DNA of 13,697 nucleotides, from contig JAZQID010000160.1 in NCBI GenBank assembly GCA_045540915.1, positions 1-13,697 on the forward strand, given 5' to 3'. The position numbers and the translations under genes were made by a program. This document shows positions 1-5,255 of this stretch, piece after piece; the stretch's first letter is position 1, and each line of letters starts with the position of its first letter. The stretch comes from RGIG2206 sp045540915. Its GTDB lineage: Bacteria > Bacillota > Clostridia > Oscillospirales > Acutalibacteraceae. The notes beneath the pieces are model-generated. The model was not told where the DNA came from. It was given only the letters and a program-made list of their open reading frames with translations, and searched no databases.

Positions 1-63
1 GAACATAATATTCCAGTCTATCACAAATGCCAAGAATCTGCGAATGAGAAGTTTAATGTCCAC
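1..63 (-). CDS. RDD family membrane protein, N-terminal fragment (runs off left edge)
   Basis: Reading leftwards from a GTG at 63-61 there is an open frame to the window edge. It begins MDIKLLIRR and continues with FLAFVIDWNIMF. The spacing of the Arg pair and the Asp (RRFLAFVID) matches the start of RDD-family membrane proteins, in which an Arg and two Asp residues lie in the first transmembrane helices; only the first helix is visible. The start is supported by a ribosome binding site (AAAAGGCGGG, 80-71) seven bases upstream and by a consensus sigma-A promoter (118-123 and 95-100) on the same strand. Only 21 codons are present, so the family call rests on one motif. It is divergent from the gene at 336. 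Function within the family is poorly defined; transport has been proposed for some members. Confidence 0.65.
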   Translation of the reverse strand, partial: MDIKLLIRRFLAFVIDWNIMF

Positions 64-94
64 GTTATTGCCCGCCTTTTATTTTATCAAGGTT

Positions 95-123
95 ATTATA
101 CAACAATTCCGTAAATATGTCAA
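95..123 (-). promoter_or_regulatory. Consensus sigma-A promoter for the left-edge RDD-type gene
   Basis: On the minus strand TTGACA (123-118) is followed after exactly 17 bp by TATAAT (100-95). Both hexamers match consensus perfectly. The predicted transcription start is about 25 bases before the GTG at 63, giving a short leader that contains the AAAAGGCGGG ribosome binding site. Confidence 0.8.
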
Positions 124-144
124 CCGTTCCATGCACAATAAAAC

Positions 145-158
145 TGTTCTTTAGAACA
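145..158. repeat. Short perfect inverted repeat (operator-like)
   Basis: TGTTCT and AGAACA (6 bp each) flank a TT spacer. The site lies about 22 bp upstream of the -35 box of the leftward promoter at 95-123. It could be a binding site for a dimeric regulator, but a 6-bp arm can occur by chance. Confidence 0.3.
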
Positions 159-182
159 CAACGCCTCAGTGCGGGGATTTTT

Positions 183-266
183 ACTTTTTCACTATTACCT
201 CTTCACTTTTCTCTTATATACTCGGATTTTTGGAAAGTAATAAGTAAGAGTGAATAGTGAAGAAGT
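183..266. repeat. Imperfect long palindrome of CACTATT/CTCTTCACTT units
   Basis: The left arm (183-208, ACTTTTTCACTATT then ACCTCTTCACTT) is nearly the reverse complement of the right arm (242-266, AAGTAAGAGTG then AATAGTGAAGAAGT). There are a few mismatches and one gap. The 33-base middle is not paired. Arms built from TTCACTATT/CTCTTCACT units resemble the dispersed non-coding repeats common between genes in Clostridia. No open frame of interest lies inside. A folded element or a MITE-like remnant are both possible. Confidence 0.55.
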
Positions 267-273
267 GTTTTTG

Positions 274-297
274 CAAGGCTTTTGCCTTGTGTTTTTT
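274..297 (+). terminator. Terminator-like hairpin without an upstream plus-strand gene
   Basis: CAAGGC (274-279) and GCCTTG (284-289) form a 6-bp stem, 7 with a flanking G-T pair, around a TTTT loop. GTTTTTT follows. No plus-strand gene in the window ends before it, so it may end a small transcript or be left from a rearrangement. Its 3' arm overlaps the likely -35 box of the next promoter. Confidence 0.5.
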
Positions 298-315
298 GTT
301 TTATTGTTGTATAAT
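287..315 (+). promoter_or_regulatory. Promoter for the gene at 336
   Basis: TTGTGT (287-292), a 17-bp spacer and a perfect TATAAT (310-315). A second overlapping TATAAT lies at 316-321. The ribosome binding site GAAAGGGG follows at 322-329, so the leader is very short. The -35 box overlaps the 3' arm of the hairpin at 274-297. Confidence 0.6.
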
Positions 316-335
316 TATAATGAAAGGGGTGCTTT

Positions 336-974
336 ATGATGCGAAAAAAATTGATCAAAACAATTATAATAATAGCAACAATTTTTGTTAGCCTTATAAT
401 AATCGGTATCTTTGCTACTGCAATTATAGATCACATCGGAAGTGACCTGCACGGCGAGTTGGAGTGGAAGCAAGACCCTGAAAGCGATGAAAGTTTATTG
501 CAATATCACGGAAACGACTATTGTTCTACTGATGTATGGCTGCGAACCGATTTGACCGTAAACGATGTCCAAGTCGGTTGGAGCTATGGATTTCCTTTCT
601 CCGATTTTTACTACTACACAGACGGAACGGAAAATCCATTATATATTCTTTCCGGAAATGGAGATAAAACAGGTAGTACAAGAAATGTTTATATAAGAAA
701 TGACTATGATTTCAAAAAACAAAAATTTATCATCGAAGGTACGGAAATTGAATTTGTTTTTGAAGAAGCATTTATCAAGACGGAAACTGATGTAAGTCCT
801 GAAGATTATCTTTCGGGTGTTGATGTGATTTTTAGCCTAAAGGACGAACCCCGATTAAAAATTTATCAGGATTTATATCAATCAGGCGATAATTGGTACT
901 TTATAAAAGATGGAGAATGTTGGTTTTTGTCCGATGAATTGATTTATCTATTAAAAGATAAATCGATATTATAA
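336..974 (+). CDS. Hypothetical membrane-anchored extracytoplasmic protein
   Basis: A 212-residue protein of unknown function. Residues 3-6 are basic and about 7-31 form one strongly hydrophobic segment rich in Ile. There is no lipobox, so it is probably an uncleaved N-terminal anchor. The rest (32-212) is acidic and aromatic-rich, contains many Tyr, Trp and Asp residues, has no further membrane segment, and is probably outside the cell. The ribosome binding site GAAAGGGG lies 6 bases before the first of two adjacent ATG codons; the ATG at 339 is also possible. The gene is visibly more AT-rich than those to the right and has its own promoter. No clear terminator follows before the next promoter at 1051. 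I recognise no family. Confidence 0.8.
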   Translation: MMRKKLIKTIIIIATIFVSLIIIGIFATAIIDHIGSDLHGELEWKQDPESDESLLQYHGNDYCSTDVWLRTDLTVNDVQVGWSYGFPFSDFYYYTDGTENPLYILSGNGDKTGSTRNVYIRNDYDFKKQKFIIEGTEIEFVFEEAFIKTETDVSPEDYLSGVDVIFSLKDEPRLKIYQDLYQSGDNWYFIKDGECWFLSDELIYLLKDKSIL

Positions 975-984
975 ACGAGACACA

Positions 985-1016
985 CCGGTTCGAATTCCTA
1001 ATGAAAACCTCCGCCA
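985..1016 (+). other. tRNA 3'-end-like fragment
   Basis: CCGGTTCGAATTCC followed by CTCCGCCA resembles the T-arm and acceptor/CCA end of a tRNA. The 3' half of the T-stem does not pair with the 5' half, the distance from the T-loop to CCA is about 5 bases too long, and no cloverleaf can be built upstream, which is coding sequence. At most a remnant. Confidence 0.25.
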
Positions 1017-1050
1017 AGGCCGATCCAAACCACCGAAAAGCAAGCGTGAC

Positions 1051-1079
1051 TTGTTTAATCTTTGGTTTTATGCTATAAT
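1051..1079 (+). promoter_or_regulatory. Promoter for the gene at 1100 (extended -10)
   Basis: TTGTTT (1051-1056), a 17-bp spacer, then TGC directly before TATAAT (1074-1079), which is an extended -10. The AAAGGCGGTG ribosome binding site begins six bases later (1085-1094). Confidence 0.7.
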
Positions 1080-1099
1080 AAATCAAAGGCGGTGACCAT

Positions 1100-1639
1100 A
1101 TGCAACATTTTATTGAGGGTATATTAGAACTGATTTTTGGTTTGGCAAAGGATACTCCCGAGAGTATGCCGGAAATAGAATACATAAATTCTTTTATGGT
1201 AAAGAATACTAACAAGAAAATAATAATGCGAATTATTGCATCGTTGTTGGTTGCCTTTGCTTTTGGTATAGGAAGTCTATTTGTTGATCTGGATACACGG
1301 GTTTTGTTTTTTGTATTTATCGTCCTCCTTGTTTTAATTGCGCTTTTCTCCTTAGATGCTCTATCTTTTAGATGCTTTGTAAACGAGCAAAACTTAACAG
1401 CATCGTCGTTTTTTATGTTCAAAAAGAGTATTTCTTGGGAAGATATTATTTGCGTGCGAAAATGTGAAACCACAAACGAGAAAAGCGTTATCATAGCTTT
1501 ATATAATAAAGAAAAGTGTGTTTTGGATGTTTCAACTGAAATGGAAAATGCGTGGTATATTATCAAAATGGCAGAGCACAAAAACATAGAAGTGCGAAAG
1601 GAAAAAGATTTAACAATAAGACAAATGCGATACTTATAA
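1100..1639 (+). CDS. Hypothetical protein with two TM helices and a PH-like C-terminal domain
   Basis: A 179-residue protein. Residues 1-40 are soluble; two hydrophobic helices (about 43-61 and 67-86) form a membrane hairpin. Residues 90-170 alternate short strands with a conserved-looking SWEDI turn (111-115) and end in a helix (about 148-162), which resembles the bacterial PH-like fold often found after a two-helix hairpin. A match to DUF6560-type Clostridia proteins is possible but unverified. The start is fixed by AAAGGCGGTG five bases before ATG. Like the gene at 336 it is AT-rich; it stands alone with its own promoter and a strong terminator. Function unknown. Confidence 0.8.
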   Translation: MQHFIEGILELIFGLAKDTPESMPEIEYINSFMVKNTNKKIIMRIIASLLVAFAFGIGSLFVDLDTRVLFFVFIVLLVLIALFSLDALSFRCFVNEQNLTASSFFMFKKSISWEDIICVRKCETTNEKSVIIALYNKEKCVLDVSTEMENAWYIIKMAEHKNIEVRKEKDLTIRQMRYL

Positions 1640-1671
1640 TTTGATAGGCATCTCATCCGTTCGAAAAATCA

Positions 1672-1715
1672 AAAATCGACATTCTTCGTGGGAAGGATGT
1701 CGATTTTAGTTTTTA
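1672..1715 (+). terminator. Strong intrinsic terminator after the gene at 1100
   Basis: AAAATCGACATTCTTC (1672-1687) pairs with GAAGGATGTCGATTTT (1692-1707) over 16 bp with one G-T pair. The loop is GTGG and a T-run follows at 1710-1715. Confidence 0.9.
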
Positions 1716-1775
1716 TATTTTCTCTTTTTGCAATTTTTCAGGTCAATTACGTTTGCAGAATATATATAAAATATA

Positions 1776-1805
1776 TTGATATATGTCACCTCTATATAGT
1801 ATAAT
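1776..1805 (+). promoter_or_regulatory. Promoter for the branching enzyme gene
   Basis: TTGATA (1776-1781), an 18-bp spacer and a perfect TATAAT (1800-1805), in a very AT-rich upstream region. The GTGAGGG ribosome binding site follows at 1815-1821. Confidence 0.7.
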
Positions 1806-1827
1806 AATTATAAAGTGAGGGATTTCA

Positions 1828-3825
1828 ATGAGCGAGCGCACAAAAAACAGAATTTTGGAGATCGACCCGTATTTAGCACCCTTTGAAAAGGATATCGATC
1901 TAAGAACAGAGCTTTTTATCGGTAAGAGGAAGGCTCTTTTAGGCAACGGCAGAAAAATTGGTAATTTCGCCAACGGTCATAAGTATTTTGGCTTTCACCG
2001 CACTCGCACCGGCTGGGTCTACAGAGAGTGGGCGCCTGCCGCTGACGAGATGTACCTCACGGGTGATTTCAACAACTGGGATATTGAAAATTGCCCTATG
2101 ACCAAGCTTGAAAACGGCGTTTTCGAGGTACATCTCAAGGGTAAAAACGCGCTTAAAGCAGGGCAAAAGGTACAAGCTATCGTTATAAATTCGGGGCAGA
2201 TACTGCGTCGCATTCCGCTTTATGCTACGCGGGTAGTGCAGGATCCGCAGACATACTTATGGTGTGCCGAAATTGAGGACACCTATGAAAAATTTCCTTG
2301 GACCGACGGTAGCTTTGTGCCCCAAAAGACACCCTTCATTTACGAATGTCATATCGGTATGGCGCAGGAAAAGGGTGCCGTGGGCACCTATCGCGAATTT
2401 ACCGAGAACATCCTGCCGAGAATCAAGGAGCTGGGATATAACACCATACAGATAATGGCGATCATGGAGCATCCATATTACGGCTCCTTTGGGTATCAGG
2501 TCTCTAACTTTTTCGCTGCCTCCTCGCGTTACGGCAGTAGCCGAGAGTTGAAGGAACTTATAAATACCGCTCACGAAATGGGCATTGCCGTCTTGTTGGA
2601 CGTTGTGCATTCTCACGCGGTAAAAAACACTAACGAAGGACTAAATGAGTTTGACGGCACCGTGTACCAATTCTTCCACGAGGGCGAAAAGGGCGATCAC
2701 AGCGCTTGGGGCACCAAGCTTTTCAATTACGGCAAAAACGAAGTGCTGCATTTTTTGCTTTCAAATCTTAAGTATTGGATGGAGGTCTTCCATTTCGATG
2801 GCTTCCGCTTTGACGGAGTAACCTCTATGCTTTACCACGACCACGGACTTGGAAGCGCATTTACAAACTATGATATGTACTTTTCAATGAACACCGATAC
2901 CGATGCGGTCACATATCTGCAGTTGGCAAATCAAATGATTCATGAGATAAACCCTCACGCAATTACGATAGCGGAGGATATGTCGGGTATGCCGGGAATG
3001 TGTATTCCCATACAGGATGGCGGTATCGGATTTGATTACCGTCTGTCTATGGGTGTGCCTGATCTGTGGATAAAGACCATCAAAGAATATGCCGACGACG
3101 AATGGGACATTGGCAAACTGTGGTATGAGCTTACTTCCCGACGCCCGCAGGAGAAGAATATCGGCTACTGCGAATCTCACGATCAGGCTTTGGTTGGGGA
3201 CAAGACTATAATGTTCCGCCTTTGCGATGCCGAGATGTATACCGGTATGAACAAATTCGGCGGTAACCTTGTAGTAGACAGGGGCATTGCGCTTCATAAA
3301 ATGATCCGCCTTATTACCGCATCATTGGCGGGCGAGGGCTACCTTAATTTTATGGGTAATGAGTTCGGACATCCCGAGTGGATAGATTTTCCGCGCGAGG
3401 GCAACGGCTGGAGCTACCACTATTGCCGCAGACAATGGAGTTTGGTGGACAATCCCGACCTCAGATACAGAGAACTCAATGATTTTGATAAGGCTATGAT
3501 AAGGCTGCTTAAGGAAGAAGACGTGCTTGCCTTATCGGCCGAAAACAGATGGATTCATCAGGATGACAAGGTCCTCATCTATACTAAGGGAGATATGGTG
3601 TTTATTTTCAATTTCCACCCGACAAAATCCTTTGACGGATATTTTGTGCCCGTGGGCAAAGAAGGCACGTATAACGTTGTTCTTTCTTCGGATGACGGTG
3701 AGTTTGGAGGTTTCTCCCGTGTTGACACCTCTGCTCAATACGAGACCACGACGACGTCTGCCGGCTGGGTAGGGTTTAAGTGCTACCTGCCCAACAGAAC
3801 CGCTATTGTTTTGAAGAAGAAATAA
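1828..3825 (+). CDS. glgB: 1,4-alpha-glucan branching enzyme (GH13, eukaryote-like type)
   Basis: It makes alpha-1,6 branches in glycogen by transferring a cut alpha-1,4 chain in the cytoplasm. The 665 residues hold an N-terminal beta-sandwich (CBM48-like, about 50-155, with TGDFNNW at 78-84), the GH13 barrel (about 170-545) and a C-terminal all-beta domain (about 560-665). Conserved GH13 regions are complete: DVVHSH at 258-263, FRFDGV with the nucleophile Asp329, IAED with the acid/base Glu383, and ESHDQ with Asp452. FDGFRFDGVTSM, AEDMSGMPG, GDKTIMF and GNEFGHPEW match plant/animal branching enzymes (GH13 subfamily 8) better than the E. coli type (subfamily 9). Length suits the family. No other glycogen genes adjoin it, so it is a single-gene unit. 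The family call is firm; the subfamily is inferred from motifs. Confidence 0.93.
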   Translation: MSERTKNRILEIDPYLAPFEKDIDLRTELFIGKRKALLGNGRKIGNFANGHKYFGFHRTRTGWVYREWAPAADEMYLTGDFNNWDIENCPMTKLENGVFEVHLKGKNALKAGQKVQAIVINSGQILRRIPLYATRVVQDPQTYLWCAEIEDTYEKFPWTDGSFVPQKTPFIYECHIGMAQEKGAVGTYREFTENILPRIKELGYNTIQIMAIMEHPYYGSFGYQVSNFFAASSRYGSSRELKELINTAHEMGIAVLLDVVHSHAVKNTNEGLNEFDGTVYQFFHEGEKGDHSAWGTKLFNYGKNEVLHFLLSNLKYWMEVFHFDGFRFDGVTSMLYHDHGLGSAFTNYDMYFSMNTDTDAVTYLQLANQMIHEINPHAITIAEDMSGMPGMCIPIQDGGIGFDYRLSMGVPDLWIKTIKEYADDEWDIGKLWYELTSRRPQEKNIGYCESHDQALVGDKTIMFRLCDAEMYTGMNKFGGNLVVDRGIALHKMIRLITASLAGEGYLNFMGNEFGHPEWIDFPREGNGWSYHYCRRQWSLVDNPDLRYRELNDFDKAMIRLLKEEDVLALSAENRWIHQDDKVLIYTKGDMVFIFNFHPTKSFDGYFVPVGKEGTYNVVLSSDDGEFGGFSRVDTSAQYETTTTSAGWVGFKCYLPNRTAIVLKKK

Positions 3826-3828
3826 AGT

Positions 3829-3843
3829 GTCTGCTTTGCAGAC
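3829..3843. repeat. Small perfect hairpin after the branching enzyme gene
   Basis: GTCTGC TTT GCAGAC forms a 6-bp stem with a 3-base loop, three bases after the stop codon. No T-run follows, so it is unlikely to terminate by itself. It opens an 80-base unexplained stretch that ends with CCTGTCCCTACA. Confidence 0.45.
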
Positions 3844-3923
3844 GGATTGTAAAAGCATCGTTAAGGCGGATGCAAACGACAGCAATAGACAGTCGAAGGT
3901 TGCCTGTCCCTACAAATAAAAAC

Positions 3924-3963
3924 AGCACCCGATTCCAAAACGGAGTCAGGTGCTATTCTTTTT
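3924..3963. terminator. Bidirectional terminator between the branching enzyme and HTH genes
   Basis: AGCACCCGATTCC (3924-3936) pairs with GGAGTCAGGTGCT (3942-3954) over 13 positions with one mismatch and one G-T pair; the loop is AAAAC. ATTCTTTTT follows on the plus strand and GTTTTTATTT on the minus strand. The TAG stop of the regulator overlaps the right arm by two bases. Confidence 0.85.
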
Positions 3964-4153
3964 CAAACTTTATTATGTCGCTAATCTCACAGTCAAGCGC
4001 ATAGCAAAGAGCGTCGAGGGTCTTTGTGTTAATTGCCTCGCCTTTTTTCATTCGGTGAAGTGTGTTCGCCGAAAAGCCTTGCTTAAAAATTAGATTATAT
4101 TCAGTTATTCCTTTTTTGAAAAGCGTTTCATAAAATGGCGCATAACTAATCAT
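3953..4153 (-). CDS. Small Cro/C1-type (XRE) transcriptional regulator
   Basis: A 66-residue protein that is almost entirely one helix-turn-helix domain, similar to the compact YozG-type regulators of Bacillota. MISYAPFYETLFKKG starts helix 1; TEYNLIFKQGFSANTLHRMKKG holds the turn and recognition helix (about 17-38); TKTLDALCYALDCEISDII is the standard C-terminal half. I chose the ATG at 4153, giving MISY..., because GGTGAT precedes it by four bases. A longer start at 4165 has no ribosome binding site. It is divergent from the lipoprotein gene at 4273, and a perfect inverted repeat lies between them, which suggests it controls itself and that neighbour. No effector or protease domain is present. 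Confidence 0.88.
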   Translation of the reverse strand: MISYAPFYETLFKKGITEYNLIFKQGFSANTLHRMKKGEAINTKTLDALCYALDCEISDIIKFEKE

Positions 4154-4174
4154 TTTTATCACCATTTTAATATT

Positions 4175-4218
4175 ATCATACTCAACTTCTTGACTATGCT
4201 TAACAAGTTGAGTATAAT
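4175..4218. promoter_or_regulatory. Divergent promoter region with perfect 11-bp operator-like inverted repeat
   Basis: ATACTCAACTT (4178-4188) and AAGTTGAGTAT (4205-4215) are perfect reverse complements; pairing continues on both sides with single mismatches. The right arm overlaps the plus-strand -10 box (4213-4218). The left arm overlaps TATGAT (4180-4175), the best minus-strand -10 candidate, which has only a weak -35 (TTAAGC, 17 bp upstream). Such symmetry between a Cro/C1-type regulator and its neighbour fits a repressor operator acting on both promoters. Binding is inferred. Confidence 0.75.
4190..4218 (+). promoter_or_regulatory. Near-consensus promoter for the lipoprotein gene at 4273
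   Basis: TTGACT (4190-4195), a 17-bp spacer and a perfect TATAAT (4213-4218). It would be strong if unrepressed. The -10 box lies in the right arm of the inverted repeat, so a bound regulator should block it. Confidence 0.85.
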
Positions 4219-4223
4219 TAAAA

Positions 4224-4254
4224 TATCTTGAAGAATCTGTTTTTATTCAAGATA
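4224..4254 (+). promoter_or_regulatory. 5' leader hairpin before the lipoprotein gene
   Basis: TATCTTGAA (4224-4232) and TTCAAGATA (4246-4254) pair perfectly over 9 bp around a 13-base loop. The stem begins at the expected transcription start and ends a few bases before the AAAGGAGG ribosome binding site (4258-4265). It may stabilise the mRNA, affect translation, or be a second protein-binding dyad. Confidence 0.5.
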
Positions 4255-4272
4255 GAAAAAGGAGGCTTTATT

Positions 4273-4839
4273 ATGAAAAAATTGTTATCGTTATTGTTGG
4301 TTGTAGTAATTGTTGTGTCTTTTGCGGCTTGCTCTGGCAATATGGATGCTTCGAAGTATACTAAAGAGCATACTTTAGGTAGTATATCCTATCGCACTTT
4401 AGCAAATTGGTATTTTGAAAAAGAGACAAGCAACGGCAGTGTTTACCACTGGTATTGTCTTAGTGAAGACAAGGATATAAACAGTGGTACAATTAGTATA
4501 AAGTTTATTTCTGCCGATGAAATAACAGAAGAAGAATTGGGCGATACAAATAAAGTGAACGAGCTTTTTGACGAGATTATCGAAGGACAAGAAATAGAGA
4601 AAAAAAGTGATGTAAAAATTGCTAGTTATCCTGGCATAGAATTTTATAGAGAAGCTAATTACATAGATGGACCTTTTAAACTAAAATGTTGCATTTTCTT
4701 TCTACCTGGCGGTATATACATGATTGAGGCTGGTTCGTTGGAAAAATTGAATTCAAATATTGAATCTGCTTATGATGAGTTGATAAAAACTATTGTTGTA
4801 AATGAAAGCAACAGTTCAAATAAACAAGAAGAGTCTTAA
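4273..4839 (+). CDS. Lipoprotein, N-terminal part of a gene interrupted by a premature TAA
   Basis: 188 residues. Residues 1-20 are a lipoprotein signal peptide: MKK, a Leu/Val core, then the lipobox FAAC with Cys20. The mature part (21-175) is an alpha/beta domain of unknown function with a short C-terminal Ser/Asn/Gln/Glu linker (about 177-188). The ATG at 4273 follows AAAGGAGG by 7 bases; a longer frame from 4228 (TTG) would start inside the leader hairpin. The TAA at 4837 lies in the linker, and the same frame continues with linker-like residues and a recognisable C-terminal domain to 5148. The product is therefore probably a truncated form of a roughly 291-residue lipoprotein. The N-terminal domain may still fold and be exported. 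Confidence 0.75.
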   Translation: MKKLLSLLLVVVIVVSFAACSGNMDASKYTKEHTLGSISYRTLANWYFEKETSNGSVYHWYCLSEDKDINSGTISIKFISADEITEEELGDTNKVNELFDEIIEGQEIEKKSDVKIASYPGIEFYREANYIDGPFKLKCCIFFLPGGIYMIEAGSLEKLNSNIESAYDELIKTIVVNESNSSNKQEES

Positions 4840-5148
4840 GAGGAATCAACAGAATCTAAAGTTACTGAAAATAACAAGCAAATCGACAATATTCGTCCGG
4901 AGTTTAAGGAAGCAATGGATGCTTATGAAAGTTTTTATGATGAATAATGTGAATTTATGAAAAAGTACCAAGAAAATCCTACCGATTTATCGTTGATAGG
5001 AAAGTATACTCAGATGTTGACTAAGTTGAATGAAATGAACAATGCTTTTGAGTCTTGGGATGAAGATGAAATGAGTAATGCCGAATTGAAGTATTACTTA
5101 GATGTTAACAATCGTGTTGCACAAAAAATGATTGATATAGTAGAATAA
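4840..5148 (+). pseudogene. Cut-off C-terminal domain (DUF6591-like) of the lipoprotein gene
   Basis: In the frame of the gene at 4273, translation resumes after the TAA at 4837 as EESTESKVTENN, then IRPEFKEAMDAYESFYDE, a second TAA (4945-4947), and CEFMKKYQENPTDLSL to a final TAA at 5146. This pattern closely resembles the C-terminal domain of Clostridia lipoproteins that I know as DUF6591. There the position of the second stop is normally Tyr (DEYCEF), so a single TAT/TAC to TAA change explains it. There is no frameshift and no other damage, which suggests recent loss. The 63-codon stretch from the ATG at 4957 has no ribosome binding site and is unlikely to be a gene of its own. Confidence 0.75.
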
Positions 5149-5205
5149 TACCATTCAGTTTAGTCCCCCACATGTCAATTGCCCCTCATAATCATTCACA
5201 ACCCA

Positions 5206-5245
5206 TAACAAAAAGACCTTGTCGAGAGACAAGGTCTTTTTGTTA
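5206..5245. terminator. Bidirectional terminator between lipoprotein and SulP genes
   Basis: TAACAAAAAGACCTTGTC (5206-5223) and GACAAGGTCTTTTTGTTA (5228-5245) pair perfectly over 18 bp around a GAGA tetraloop. The A-run and T-run in the arms make it work in both directions. It serves the convergent genes ending at 5148 and 5256. Confidence 0.92.
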
Positions 5246-5255
5246 CAATTTCGCT

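Noticed and set aside
911..1017. A complete tRNA gene ending at CTCCGCCA
   Set aside because: The T-stem does not pair, the acceptor strands do not match, no anticodon arm exists, and the 5' part is coding sequence.
901..1656. A 251-residue leftward open frame
   Set aside because: It is antisense to the genes at 336 and 1100, spans their gap, has no ribosome binding site, and its composition is a shadow of the plus-strand genes.
2257..2616. Antisense frames inside the branching enzyme gene
   Set aside because: They oppose a fully conserved GH13 reading frame and lack start signals.
4957..5148. A 63-codon frame as an independent small gene
   Set aside because: It lacks a ribosome binding site and promoter, lies in frame with the gene at 4273, and its residues continue that protein's C-terminal domain.
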